64,000 nucleotides of DNA, taken from an uncultured Coriobacteriaceae bacterium (GTDB taxonomy: Bacteria; Actinomycetota; Coriobacteriia; Coriobacteriales; Atopobiaceae). Below the pieces are notes generated by a model. It did no database searches and was not told the DNA's origin. It was given only the letters and a program-made list of their open reading frames with translations. A program made the translations under genes and the position numbers. Below, piece after piece: positions 9,934 to 18,631 of this stretch (its first letter is position 1; each line of letters opens with the position of its first letter). The stretch spans positions 30,965-94,964 of the forward strand of contig CADCHF010000005.1 of the NCBI GenBank assembly GCA_902801175.1. Reading direction: 5' to 3'.

Positions 9934-11313
9934 CTAGCCCAAGATGGAAACGATGTCGTTCCTGAGGGCAAAGCAGAAGATGAACAGGAAGAAGGCAAGG
10001 CCAACGTAGCTGATGGCCGCCTGCGTCTTTGCGCTGATGGGACGCCTTAAGGCCGCCTGGACAAACTCAATGAGAATCTTCCCACCATCAAGTGGCGGAA
10101 TGGGAAGGAGGTTCATGAAGCCAAGCGAGATCGAGACCGCAGCAATGAGCAGCACGAGGTCATTGGGTCCAGACTTGGCAGCGTCTGCGGCCATGGTCGA
10201 TATGCCAACAATGGATGAGGACTGGCTCACGACCTCCATCGTGTGCTGAGGCATGATGATGCGAACGACGGTGGAGCCGACCATCTTCATGTAGTTTAGA
10301 GCCACGCCCGTGGCCTCACCCAGGCTGGGGTGATAGGTCTCTACCAGGGCATTCACGCCAATGAGCTCGACCTTTTGCCCCTCTGGGACAACGATGGTCG
10401 TCTCAAAGGTCTCACCATTGCGCTCGTAGGCAACTTGGATGTCTCCCCCGCGCTCAAGGCTCTTGTCAATGGCATCGCAGAGGTCGTCCCAGCTTGACAC
10501 GCTCGTTCCGCCCAGCTGCAGGATCACGTCGCCCTCGCGCAGGCCAGCCGCCTCGGCAAGCGACCCTTCCACGACACCGCCGAGCTCGTTGGAGTTGGGA
10601 TAGACCTCAACGCCGGCAATCATGAGCGAGCCCACAACCAGGAAGAAGGCAAGGGCGATGTTTACCAGAGGTCCGGCAACAAGTATGGCAAGTCGTCCAA
10701 GAAGGCCCTTTCCGCGATAGGTCCTGGCGTTCTCGGCATTAAAGAAGCCCTGTGCGTCCTCAACGGGACGGGCGGCACCAGCAGCGGTTGTGCCAGCTTC
10801 AGAGAAGTCGTGGTCAGAGTCATACTCGGTCAGCATCTTGGCATCGCGCTCGAGGGTCTCAAAGGCCTCTGGCCAGTCGTTCTGCCAGGGCACCTCGCCC
10901 AGACTGGGGTTGTAATAGGGCCTGATGGAGGCCATGTCGGTAAGGTAGGCAAGCAGCGCGTAGGCGCGCGACTCGTCTATCGAGAGCTCTTCGGCAAGCT
11001 CGGCACCAGTGATGCGTCCCTTGCGCTGCACAGCAGCAAGGGCAGATGGAAGCAACTCGTCGACCTCGCCCTCCATGCCACAGATGCGGTTGTATCCGCC
11101 CAAAAGGATTGGCGTGACACCAAAGTCGGTGCCAAAGCGCTTGGACTTGCGGTGCAGGTTGTATCTAAACGGCAGTCCAAGGTAGAACTCCGTCACGCGC
11201 ACACCCTGTAGGCGCGCAAGCAAGAAATGCCCTCCCTCATGGAGAAACACCAATAGCGAAAGGACCAGCAGTCCCCAGAAAACAGCCGATAGAACAGAGC
11301 TTAGAACAGTCAT
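9934..11313 (-). CDS. rseP: RseP-like site-2 zinc metalloprotease with large insertion
   Basis: Membrane M50 protease for regulated intramembrane proteolysis, e.g. of anti-sigma factors or signal-peptide remnants. The zinc motif HEGGH is at residues 25-29 in the first membrane span, the PDZ domain at about 245-320, and the second metal site PPLDGG at 407-411, followed by the final span. The unusual part is residues 81-198, between the GGY loop and the AGPLVN membrane segment, where most relatives have only a short link. It contains a helix-rich stretch resembling a small winged-helix fold (RITGAELAEELSIDES) and a polar linker. Total length is 459 residues. Its ATG overlaps the dxr stop by four bases. 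Confidence 0.93.
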   Translation of the reverse strand: MTVLSSVLSAVFWGLLVLSLLVFLHEGGHFLLARLQGVRVTEFYLGLPFRYNLHRKSKRFGTDFGVTPILLGGYNRICGMEGEVDELLPSALAAVQRKGRITGAELAEELSIDESRAYALLAYLTDMASIRPYYNPSLGEVPWQNDWPEAFETLERDAKMLTEYDSDHDFSEAGTTAAGAARPVEDAQGFFNAENARTYRGKGLLGRLAILVAGPLVNIALAFFLVVGSLMIAGVEVYPNSNELGGVVEGSLAEAAGLREGDVILQLGGTSVSSWDDLCDAIDKSLERGGDIQVAYERNGETFETTIVVPEGQKVELIGVNALVETYHPSLGEATGVALNYMKMVGSTVVRIIMPQHTMEVVSQSSSIVGISTMAADAAKSGPNDLVLLIAAVSISLGFMNLLPIPPLDGGKILIEFVQAALRRPISAKTQAAISYVGLAFFLFIFCFALRNDIVSILG

Positions 11314-12509
11314 GAAACCCTCTCAGAAAGAAGCTCGGCAGCGCGGGCGCGAGCCCAGGAGTCTATCGCATCGAGCTGATCGAGCGACGTGACGGGCTCA
11401 GCGCTGTGCTCGGCCATCGTTGCCCCAACAATGCGTTCGATGTCGAGGAAACCACAGCGTTGGTGCCTAAAAGCCTCGTTAGCAATCTCATTTGCGGCGT
11501 TGAGCACGCAGGGCATGGTCATTCCAACGCGGCCTGCCTCGCGAGCGAGCGCCAAGCATCCAAAGGTCTTCTCGTCGGCCTCACCAAAGGTGATGGGCGA
11601 CTCGTTACACCAGTCGATGCGCTGCGAGGGGGTCTCCCAGCGCTCTGGGTAACTGAGGGCGTATTGGATGGGTATGCGCATGTCAGAAGGTCCAAGCTGC
11701 GCGAGCGTCGAGCCGTCTTCAAACTCCACCATCGAGTGAATGCGGCTCTGCCTCTGCACGAGCACTCGCACGTCGTCAATCCCCACCTCAAAGAGGTGAT
11801 GGGCCTCCAGCACCTCAAAGCCCTTGTTCATGAGCGAGGCAGAGTCAATTGTGATCTTGGCGCCCATTGCCCACGTGGGGTGTGCAAGGGCGTCGGCGGC
11901 ACTTACCAGCGAGAGCTCCTCACGAGACTTGCCGTAGAAGGGACCGCCCGAGCACGTGAGCCATATCTGATGCAGGTCGCGCGTGCGCTCTCCAACAAGG
12001 CACTGGAAGATGGCGCTGTGCTCAGAGTCCACAGGAATGAGCATTCCGGGCTGTGCAAGAGGCATGAGCAGGTCGCCGGCCACAATGATTGACTCCTTGT
12101 TGGCGTAGGCGAGCACCTTTCCAGCCTTGAGCGCCTGGTATCCAGCATGAATTCCGGCCGCGCCCACAAGGGCGTTCACGACGCAGTCAACGTCATCGAG
12201 CACAGCGAGCTCGGCCAGGGCCTCGCTGCCCACCGTGAGCTCGCAGCCGCCGGGAAGCTCGTCGAGAATCGGGTCGTTTGCATGAGAGGGGTCTGCCACG
12301 CATGCATGTGCCGCTCCAAACTCACGAGCTGCTGCCACGAGCTGATCTGTGGACCCGTATACCGAAAGTGCCACGACCTTTAGCTTGCTGGCATGCTGAC
12401 GACAGACATCGAGGGTCTGGGTACCAATGGACCCAGAGCAGCCCAGGATGGCAACGCGCAAAGGGCGCCTGCGCGGGCTGCGCGGCGCCGTATCCTCAAA
12501 GATACTCAC
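11310..12509 (-). CDS. dxr: 1-deoxy-D-xylulose 5-phosphate reductoisomerase
   Basis: DXR (IspC) converts DXP to MEP with NADPH, the committed step of the non-mevalonate pathway. It has 399 residues. The NADPH-binding motif GCSGSIGTQTLD lies near residue 24 after a short basic lead, the metal and substrate residues in VDSEHSAIFQ near 150-160, and the flexible-loop region includes LTCSGGPF. The C-terminal helical domain includes LNAANEIANEAF. The start overlaps the cdsA stop and the end overlaps the rseP start, both by four bases, so translation is tightly coupled. All regions expected for catalysis are present. Confidence 0.97.
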   Translation of the reverse strand: MSIFEDTAPRSPRRRPLRVAILGCSGSIGTQTLDVCRQHASKLKVVALSVYGSTDQLVAAAREFGAAHACVADPSHANDPILDELPGGCELTVGSEALAELAVLDDVDCVVNALVGAAGIHAGYQALKAGKVLAYANKESIIVAGDLLMPLAQPGMLIPVDSEHSAIFQCLVGERTRDLHQIWLTCSGGPFYGKSREELSLVSAADALAHPTWAMGAKITIDSASLMNKGFEVLEAHHLFEVGIDDVRVLVQRQSRIHSMVEFEDGSTLAQLGPSDMRIPIQYALSYPERWETPSQRIDWCNESPITFGEADEKTFGCLALAREAGRVGMTMPCVLNAANEIANEAFRHQRCGFLDIERIVGATMAEHSAEPVTSLDQLDAIDSWARARAAELLSERVS

Positions 12510-13336
12510 ACAATCCCCCCAAAGCGGAGCAGGAGGAAGGCCACCATGGTTCCAAGCAGGAGGGCGTCGCTGCGGTCGAGCATTCCGCCGTGTCCGGGCA
12601 TGAGCTTGCCGGAGTCCTTTACGCCAAAGCCGCGCTTGATGCGCGACTCAAACAGGTCGCCGATGACAGCCGTAAGACCGACGATGATGCCAAACGGGAT
12701 TGCCATGTAGATCTTGAGGCCGCGAACCTTGAGGATTACCAGCAGGACCCAGGTGAGGGTGCAGGCAACAATGCCGCCCCAAAAGCCCTCGACGCTCTTG
12801 TTGGGAGAGATGCGCGGGGCGAGCTTGTGCTTTCCAAGGCTCGACCCAACAAAGTAGGCAGCGGAGTCATTGAGCCAGATGGATCCCATGACGCCAAAGG
12901 TAAGCAGGAATCCCTGCAGACCGCGGTCAAAGGCACGAATCATAGTCACTGACGAGAACGCAAAGCCGCAGTAGAGCGGGATGAATACCGTAAGGGCCAC
13001 ATCGGTGATGGTCACCCTCGGGACGCTCACGTACCAAACCGCGCACGCGAGTAGCAGAAGGATGGTGATGGCCATTGTTCCCACGCGGTTTGGTGCGAGT
13101 GGCGCCAAGGGATAGAGCAGCGATGCGGCAAGCACGATGATGTCGTTGGGCTGGCGGCCCGCACCGCGAAAGAGGCTCAGGAGCTCCCACGCGCTCATTG
13201 TGGCCATGGCTGAAACGACGACCGCAGTGCTGGTGAGGCCCATATAGAGACACCCAACGACAACGATGGCGTAGATTGCACCGACAACGACGCGCACGAG
13301 CAGTTTGCTTGTGCCTTCGGGTTTCGCATCACTCAT
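12506..13336 (-). CDS. cdsA: Phosphatidate cytidylyltransferase
   Basis: Integral membrane CDP-diacylglycerol synthase, which uses CTP and phosphatidic acid to make the precursor of anionic phospholipids. The 276 residues contain about seven or eight hydrophobic segments. The C-terminal family signature is clear: SRIKRGFGVKDSG followed by PGHGGMLDRSDALL, with the conserved aspartates that bind metal. The ATG at 13336 overlaps the uppS stop by four bases. It sits in the conserved block frr-uppS-cdsA-dxr-rseP found in many bacteria. Confidence 0.97.
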   Translation of the reverse strand: MSDAKPEGTSKLLVRVVVGAIYAIVVVGCLYMGLTSTAVVVSAMATMSAWELLSLFRGAGRQPNDIIVLAASLLYPLAPLAPNRVGTMAITILLLLACAVWYVSVPRVTITDVALTVFIPLYCGFAFSSVTMIRAFDRGLQGFLLTFGVMGSIWLNDSAAYFVGSSLGKHKLAPRISPNKSVEGFWGGIVACTLTWVLLVILKVRGLKIYMAIPFGIIVGLTAVIGDLFESRIKRGFGVKDSGKLMPGHGGMLDRSDALLLGTMVAFLLLRFGGIV

Positions 13337-14118
13337 GAGCTAACCACTCCCCCAAATCGACGGTTGCGACCCTGAAATGCCCGAATCGCACGCAGGTACT
13401 CCCAACGATCAAAATCGGGCCACAACTTATCGGTCACATAGAACTCTGTATAGGCAAGCTGCCAAAGCAGGTAGTTTGAGAGCCTGAGCTCGCCCGAAGT
13501 GCGAATCAGCAGCTCGGGATCGGGCAACCCTGCAGTATAGAGGCGCGACTCGAGGACGGACTCGTCCACCTGAGACGCAGAGAGCCTGCCCTCCTCGACG
13601 TCTTTTGCAATGAGCCTTGCGGCACGCGTAATCTCGGAGCGCGAGCCATAGTTGACGGCAAGGGCAAAGGTCATGCCCGTATGGTCTGCCGTCTCGTCAA
13701 GGCCCTGCTTAAAGACGTCAAAGGTCTTCTTGGGAAGTGACTCCAGGTCTCCCAAGAACTTAAGGCGAACGTTCTCCTGGTGAAAGAGCGGCAGCTCCTT
13801 TACCAGCGTTGTCGCAAACAGATGCATGAGCAGGTCGACCTCACGCTTAGGCCTCTTCCAGTTCTCGGTCGAGAAGGCGTAGACCGAGAGGGCATCGACC
13901 CCAAGACGAACGCTCGTCGTCACGGTCTCACGCAGGGAGTCGACTCCCGCCACATGGCCCTGCGACCTATCGAGGCCGCGAGCCTGCGCCCACCTGCCGT
14001 TGCCATCCATGATGATGGACACATGACAGGGCATGCGCCCGAGGTCAATGTCCTCGAGCGCTATGTCCTCAGGTGCATGTTCGAAATAGGCCCTTAAGAG
14101 GGCATCGTCTCTTTGCAC
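13333..14118 (-). CDS. uppS: Isoprenyl (undecaprenyl) diphosphate synthase
   Basis: Cis-prenyltransferase that extends farnesyl diphosphate with IPP, probably to the C55 carrier lipid for cell-wall synthesis. It has 261 residues. The catalytic motif IIMDGNGRWA is near residue 35, SVYAFSTENWKRP near 88, and the C-terminal IRTSGELRLSNYLLWQ and FYVTDKLWPDF motifs follow. The start is a GTG at 14118 that shares a base with the frr TAG stop (TAGTG), so reinitiation is likely. No ATG precedes the conserved region within the frame. Chain length is not determined by sequence alone, but context supports the wall carrier. Confidence 0.96.
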   Translation of the reverse strand: MQRDDALLRAYFEHAPEDIALEDIDLGRMPCHVSIIMDGNGRWAQARGLDRSQGHVAGVDSLRETVTTSVRLGVDALSVYAFSTENWKRPKREVDLLMHLFATTLVKELPLFHQENVRLKFLGDLESLPKKTFDVFKQGLDETADHTGMTFALAVNYGSRSEITRAARLIAKDVEEGRLSASQVDESVLESRLYTAGLPDPELLIRTSGELRLSNYLLWQLAYTEFYVTDKLWPDFDRWEYLRAIRAFQGRNRRFGGVVSS

Positions 14119-14672
14119 TAGATCTCCATGACCTCAGCAGACTTGGTCTTAAGCATCTCGTCGACCTTCTTGGTGTAGTCGTCGGTGAGCTTCTGGATGG
14201 CCTTCTTCTCGCGCTTGACGTCGTCCTCGGTGAGGTCTCCGTCCTTCTCGGCGCGCTCAGCCTTCTCGTTGGCATGGCGACGGGCGTTGCGAACGGCAAT
14301 CTTGCCTTCCTCGGCGTACTTGTTGCACTCCTTGACAAGCTCGCGACGACGCTCCTCGGTGGGCTTGGGGAACGGCAGGCGAATTGTGATGCCGTCGTTG
14401 GAGGGAGTGATGCCAAGGTCGGAGTCCATGATTGCACGCTCGATGGCACGAAGCGAGCTCTTGTCCCAGGGCTCGACCAAAAGCATGGATGCCTCGGGGA
14501 CCTTGACGCCGGCAAGCTGGGTGATGGGGGTCGGGACACCGTAGTAGTCAACGCGAATGTCGTCGAGCACGTGCGGATTTGCGCGGCCCGTGCGCACGCG
14601 TGCAAAGTTTGCCTTGAGGGCATCGATGGCCTTGTCCATGCGACGCTTAGCCGAATCAGTGTACTCGCTCAT
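14118..14672 (-). CDS. frr: Ribosome recycling factor
   Basis: RRF splits post-termination ribosomes together with EF-G. The 184-residue length is typical. The N-terminal helix (MDKAIDALKANFARVRTGRA) carries the conserved RTGRA, the small domain follows with VPTPITQLA and the PFPKPTEERR turn, and the long C-terminal helices end near TDDYTKKVDEMLKTK. It is immediately downstream of pyrH (81 bases) and upstream of uppS with a one-base overlap, the usual bacterial order. Confidence 0.98.
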   Translation of the reverse strand: MSEYTDSAKRRMDKAIDALKANFARVRTGRANPHVLDDIRVDYYGVPTPITQLAGVKVPEASMLLVEPWDKSSLRAIERAIMDSDLGITPSNDGITIRLPFPKPTEERRRELVKECNKYAEEGKIAVRNARRHANEKAERAEKDGDLTEDDVKREKKAIQKLTDDYTKKVDEMLKTKSAEVMEI

Positions 14673-14753
14673 CTCCTGTGCTCCAATCTTTTGTGAACCA
14701 ATTGCTTGTCGAACTTCTATCAGTCTTCAAACAGTAGTCATTGTAACGCGAGC

Positions 14754-15482
14754 TTAGTCGTCGAGCTCCTCGACGACGGTAGTGCCAACGGGCTCGCCCT
14801 TGAGCGCCTTGATGATTGCGCCTTCCTGTTCCATGTTGAACACCATGATGGGCATGGAGTTGTCCTGGCAGAGCGCTGTTGCGGTTGCGTCCATCACCTG
14901 CAGACGACGCTTGAGGACGTCGCGATAGGTGATGACATCAAACTTCTTGGCGTCAACGTACTTAACGGGATCCTTGTCGTAGATGCCGTCGACCTTGGTG
15001 GCCTTCATGAGCACATCGGCACCAATCTCGCAGGCACGAAGAGCCGCGCAGGTGTCCGTGGTGAAATACGGGTTGCCGGTGCCGGCCGCAAAGATGGTGA
15101 TGCGACCCTTCTCGAGGTGGCGGATGGCGCGACGGCGAATGTAGGTCTCGGAGATGGCATGCATCTCGATGGCGCTCATGACGCGGCAGTCAAAACCGTT
15201 CTTTTCGAAGCAGTCCTGAAGGGCCAAAGAGTTGATGACAGTGGCCAGCATGCCCATGTTGTCGCCCTGGGCACGGTCCATGCCCTCGGCTGCACCCTCG
15301 AGTCCGCGGTAGATGTTGCCGCCACCAACGACGACCGCAATCTGCACACCGTCATCGTAGGCAGGCTTGATTGCCTTGGCGATACGCTCGGGAACCTCGG
15401 GGTCAATACCAAAGTAGCGGTTGCCCATGAGGGCCTCGCCCGAGAGCTTGAGCAGGATGCGCTTGTATTTGTAGTCTGCCAA
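14754..15482 (-). CDS. pyrH: UMP kinase
   Basis: Hexameric amino-acid-kinase-fold enzyme that phosphorylates UMP to UDP. It has 242 residues with LKLSGEAL at the N-terminus, the glycine-rich [10 protein letters not shown], the UMP-binding [14 protein letters not shown], and a C-terminal MVFNMEQEG. The start is a TTG at 15482: AAGGAGG stands five bases upstream and the protein then begins at the expected place ([11 protein letters not shown]). The longer frame to 15524 has no ribosome site. Use of TTG for a highly conserved gene is notable but recurs in this window (rpsP, rimM). A candidate extended -10 (TGC-TACACT) lies at 15538-15546. Confidence 0.95.
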   Translation of the reverse strand: MADYKYKRILLKLSGEALMGNRYFGIDPEVPERIAKAIKPAYDDGVQIAVVVGGGNIYRGLEGAAEGMDRAQGDNMGMLATVINSLALQDCFEKNGFDCRVMSAIEMHAISETYIRRRAIRHLEKGRITIFAAGTGNPYFTTDTCAALRACEIGADVLMKATKVDGIYDKDPVKYVDAKKFDVITYRDVLKRRLQVMDATATALCQDNSMPIMVFNMEQEGAIIKALKGEPVGTTVVEELDD

Positions 15483-15537
15483 AGAATCCTCCTTATGTGT
15501 TGAGCGCCATCCGGCGCAATGCACATCAATCCCATGA

Positions 15538-15546
15538 AGTGTAGCA
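15538..15546 (-). promoter_or_regulatory. Possible extended -10 promoter for pyrH
   Basis: TGC-TACACT on the minus strand, about 50 bases upstream of the pyrH TTG and downstream of the tsf terminator. No strong -35 hexamer is seen. Confidence 0.4.
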
Positions 15547-15631
15547 AAGCCCTATGCCCTCACCTATGGGCAGACGTGCGAGCAAACAGCAACAACATGC
15601 GAGAGGTTGCCCCTGCGCTCAAATTGCCTAA

Positions 15632-15661
15632 GAAAAAGGGCCGACGCTTGCGCGCCGGCCC
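15632..15661 (-). terminator. Rho-independent terminator after tsf
   Basis: On the minus strand GGGCCGGCGC / GCGTCGGCCC (one mismatch, short loop) is followed directly by TTTTTC, about 20 bases after the tsf stop. Confidence 0.85.
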
Positions 15662-15681
15662 GATAATGCGTTTGTGAGGGA

Positions 15682-16554
15682 TTACTCCTCGCCAAAGTTG
15701 AAGCGAATGAAGGAGACGATGTTGATGTCGTCACCGAGCTCCTTGGAGATGTTCTTGGCGAGCTCACCAACAGTCACGTTGCCATCCTTGACAAAGTCCT
15801 GCTCGGTGAGGGCGCGCTCCTGGAAGAACTTCTTCAGGCGGCCGTTGACGATGCCATCCCAGAACTTCTCAGGACGACCAGAGTCGGCAGCCTGTGCACG
15901 ATAGATCTCCTTCTCGTGCTCGACGGTCTCGGCGGGGATGTCCTCGCGAGTAGCGGCGATGGGGTCAGAGGCGATGACCTGCATGGCAACGTCGTGACCA
16001 AAGTTCTTGAAGGTGTCATTGGCGCCGGTCTCGGCGTTGTTGAACGAGAACTGAACGAGGTCGGCGTGCTTGCCGTCGTGATGGACGTAAGAGGCGATGG
16101 CGCCGTTCTCAACGGTCAGACGAGCAAAGCGAACGATCTTCTGGTTCTCGCCGATGACGAAGATGCTCTCCTTGAGGGCGTCTTCAACGGTGGAGTCCTT
16201 CATGGGGCAAGCGAGCAGTGCGTCGACGTCGGCGGGGTTGCAGTTGGCAACGACCTCGGCAAGGTCAAGCACGAAGGCCTTGAACTTGGCGTTGGTGGCG
16301 ACGAAGTCGGTCTCGCAGGAAACCTCGATGAGGGCGGCAGTCTTGCCATCCTCGGAGACGTAAGCGGCGATGGTGCCCTCGTTGGTGTCGCGGCCAGCCT
16401 TCTTGACGGCCTTGGCGAGACCATTGACGCGCAGGACGTCGATAGCCTTCTCGATGTCTCCGTCAGCCTCGACGAGTGCCTTCTTGCACTCCATCATCGG
16501 GGCGTCGGTGATCTGACGGAGCTCCTTGACCATTGCGGCGGTAACCTGAGCCAT
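15682..16554 (-). CDS. tsf: Elongation factor Ts
   Basis: EF-Ts exchanges GDP for GTP on EF-Tu. It has 290 residues. The N-terminal UBA-like domain (VKELRQITDAPMMECKKALV) is followed by the core, with the conserved SCETDFVATN near residue 82. The ATG at 16554 has GAGGAGG eight bases upstream; the open frame above it is not coding. It lies 50 bases downstream of rpsB with no terminator between them and is closed by a strong terminator, so rpsB-tsf is one transcript, as in most bacteria. Confidence 0.98.
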   Translation of the reverse strand: MAQVTAAMVKELRQITDAPMMECKKALVEADGDIEKAIDVLRVNGLAKAVKKAGRDTNEGTIAAYVSEDGKTAALIEVSCETDFVATNAKFKAFVLDLAEVVANCNPADVDALLACPMKDSTVEDALKESIFVIGENQKIVRFARLTVENGAIASYVHHDGKHADLVQFSFNNAETGANDTFKNFGHDVAMQVIASDPIAATREDIPAETVEHEKEIYRAQAADSGRPEKFWDGIVNGRLKKFFQERALTEQDFVKDGNVTVGELAKNISKELGDDINIVSFIRFNFGEE

Positions 16555-16604
16555 ATGCGTTCCTCCTCTAGGTGGAATGAAAAACGAGCTAGTAAGACGG
16601 TTTG

Positions 16605-17360
16605 TTACTCTGCAGCCTCGACCTCGACGGCAGGGGTGGTCTCGCCGGAGAGCATCTCGGCCTCGGTGATCTGCTCCTTGCCAGCACCAGCGAGCACTGC
16701 ATCGGCAACAAGCTCGCACATGAGGTTGACCGAGCGAATGGCGTCGTCGTTTGCGGGGATGCCGTAATCGACAACGTCGGGATCGGAGTTGGTGTCAAGC
16801 AGGCCCACGACGGGGATGTGCAGACGGTTGGCCTCCTTGATGGCAATCTCCTCGCGCTTGGTGTCGACCACGAAGATGGCCTGCGGAAGGGTGTGCATAT
16901 CGCGCACGCCACCGAGGTTGCGCTGGAGCTTCTCGAGCTCCTTGGTGAGAACAGCCTGCTCCTTCTTGCCGCGGGCAGCCATGCGGCCGTCCTCGACCAT
17001 GGCCTCAAGCTCCTCCATGCGGTCGATGCGGGAGCGCATGGTCACAAAGTTGGTGAGCATGCCACCGAGCCAGCGCTGGTTGATGTAGGGCATGTCGCAA
17101 CGAGCGGCCTGAGTGGCGATGGCCTCCTGAGCCTGCTTCTTGGTGCCCACGAAGAGGACGGAGCCGCCCTTGGCAGCGGTGTCCTTGAGGAAGCTGTAGG
17201 CGCGGTCGGCGTCGATGACGGTCTGCTTGAGGTCGAGGATGTAGATGCCGTTGCGCTCACCAAAGATGTAGGGCTTCATCTTGGGGTTCCAGCGGCGGGT
17301 CTGGTGACCATAATGGCAGCCGGCCTCGAGCAGGGTCCTGATGTTGATCTTCACAGCCAT
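16605..17360 (-). CDS. rpsB: 30S ribosomal protein S2
   Basis: Ribosomal protein S2, 251 residues, with the family features [19 protein letters not shown] at the N-terminus, the [10 protein letters not shown] region, and [15 protein letters not shown]. The C-terminus is a short acidic/Ala-Val-rich tail. The ATG at 17360 has CAGGAGG upstream. It is preceded by a leader of about 135 bases with strong pairing potential and a good promoter, and S2 is known in other bacteria to repress its own operon through such leaders. It is co-transcribed with tsf. Confidence 0.98.
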   Translation of the reverse strand: MAVKINIRTLLEAGCHYGHQTRRWNPKMKPYIFGERNGIYILDLKQTVIDADRAYSFLKDTAAKGGSVLFVGTKKQAQEAIATQAARCDMPYINQRWLGGMLTNFVTMRSRIDRMEELEAMVEDGRMAARGKKEQAVLTKELEKLQRNLGGVRDMHTLPQAIFVVDTKREEIAIKEANRLHIPVVGLLDTNSDPDVVDYGIPANDDAIRSVNLMCELVADAVLAGAGKEQITEAEMLSGETTPAVEVEAAE

Positions 17361-17496
17361 GTTCTAACCTCCTGTGGTTGGTCCTCCGCGCGGGGTCAGC
17401 CCCCTTGAGCCACCCGAGACTCGGCTGTGTGCCTCGGGCACCGCGGCCAAAGGGTCACCCGCGCGTGCGAATTTAAGCTGTACGGACGCACAGCAG
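17361..17496 (-). promoter_or_regulatory. Structured 5' leader of rpsB (candidate autoregulatory RNA)
   Basis: Between the predicted start site and the rpsB ATG lie about 135 untranslated bases that are GC-rich and full of complementary pieces on the minus strand: CCGCG near the 5' part with CGCGG near the ribosome site, GTGCC-CGA-GGCAC, and CCCGAG with CTCGGG as mutually exclusive partners. Alternative pairings next to the ribosome site are what an S2-responsive leader would look like. No known leader family is recognised, so this is inference. Confidence 0.4.
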
Positions 17497-17502
17497 CCTT
17501 AG

Positions 17503-17532
17503 AGTATACACACATCGCGGATCATCTGTCGA
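17503..17532 (-). promoter_or_regulatory. Promoter of rpsB-tsf
   Basis: Minus strand: -35 TCGACA (17527-17532), 18-base spacer, -10 TATACT (17503-17508). It lies in the 327-base gap between xerC and rpsB. The rest of that gap (17533-17687) holds only small hairpins (GCGGG/CCCGC near 17627-17639; GGGCCA/TGGCCC near 17600), possibly ending the xerC transcript, and no gene. Confidence 0.7.
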
Positions 17533-17687
17533 GAGAGAAGTCTCATAACTCAAGCTACACATGCCATCGATGTCCAAAACAGGCGCATTTCCCTCAAGGG
17601 CCATGGGTGCGTGGCCCAATACTGGCGGGATGCCCGCATGAGCGCCAACAAAATCGACACAACTTTGCGTGATTGGCAAGGGGCGCC

Positions 17688-18626
17688 TCACTCCCCTCTG
17701 GGGTGCGCCTGACGCGTAGCCTCCTTAAGCCGCTCGACCGAGAGATGCGTATATATCTGAGTCGTCGCAAGGCTCTCGTGTCCAAGCAGCTCCTGCACGC
17801 TTCTGAGGTCGGCACCACCAGAAAGGAGCTCGGTTGCGTAGGTGTGACGCATTGCGTGCGGAGTCAGCCCGCCGTCGAGGCCTGCCATTGCAACGTGGCG
17901 CTCAAAGCAGGTCCTAAGGGCATCGGCAGACATGCGGTTGCCCCTCACTGAGACGAAGAGGGCGGTTGTGGGGCTTCCGCCCTTGGTGCGCGCCGCGAGT
18001 TGTGGCCTAGAGGACTCGAGGTAGCTGGCGAGGGCCCCAAGCGCACGCGGGTACACAGGAACGATGCGCTCTTTTGACCCCTTGCCAAAGAGCCTCGCCT
18101 GAGCCTGCCGAAGGTCGACATCACGCACGTCGAGCCTGGAAATCTCAGAGATTCGAGCTCCGGTCGCATAGAGGAGCTCGATGAAAGCCCGGTCGCGAGC
18201 GCCTTCGGGGCTGGACTGGTCGCAGGTCGCCACGAGGCTGCTCACATCGATATCGGTCATCGTGCGAGGCAGCGTCTTGGCGATCTTGGGGCTGGCGAGA
18301 GCCGCGGCGGCATCGGACGACACCCTCCCCTGCCCAATCAGCCACTTGTAGAGGCCTCGCACAGCAGAGAGGTGCCGATTGACCGTGCGGGTGCTGTAGC
18401 CCGCACGGGTCAGCTCGGCTAGATAGCGCCTGAGGCTGCGATGGCTCACCGTAGCGGCGCTCACGCCCTCCCGTCTTACCCACGAGCAGTAGGCCTCGAG
18501 GTCGGTTGCGTATGAGCGCACTGTGTTTTGGGAGAGATTACGCACGCTGGCAAGGTAGTCGAGGTAGTCGCGCACATACCCATCAAAGACCTCCTGCTCG
18601 GCCTCACGCGCTTCTGCCGAAGACAT
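17688..18626 (-). CDS. xerC: Tyrosine recombinase XerC-like
   Basis: Tyrosine recombinase of 312 residues, probably resolving chromosome dimers. The N-terminal SAM-like core-binding domain (YVRDYLDYL...NTVRSYATDL) is followed by the catalytic domain. The catalytic set is complete: Arg about 158 (ATGARISE), Lys about 185 (GKGSKER), His 257 and Arg 260 (HAMRHTYAT), His 283 (LLGHESL) and Tyr 292 (QIYTHLS). The ATG at 18626 fits AGAGGG upstream better than the overlapping GTG at 18632. It lies in the conserved run with trmFO, dprA and comM, which argues for a housekeeping Xer protein rather than a mobile-element integrase. Confidence 0.93.
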   Translation of the reverse strand: MSSAEAREAEQEVFDGYVRDYLDYLASVRNLSQNTVRSYATDLEAYCSWVRREGVSAATVSHRSLRRYLAELTRAGYSTRTVNRHLSAVRGLYKWLIGQGRVSSDAAAALASPKIAKTLPRTMTDIDVSSLVATCDQSSPEGARDRAFIELLYATGARISEISRLDVRDVDLRQAQARLFGKGSKERIVPVYPRALGALASYLESSRPQLAARTKGGSPTTALFVSVRGNRMSADALRTCFERHVAMAGLDGGLTPHAMRHTYATELLSGGADLRSVQELLGHESLATTQIYTHLSVERLKEATRQAHPRGE

Positions 18627-18631
18627 GGACA

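Noticed and set aside
17688..18626. Tyrosine recombinase as evidence of a mobile element
   Set aside because: It sits in a conserved housekeeping run with trmFO, dprA and comM, has Xer features, and no attachment repeats or cargo genes are nearby.
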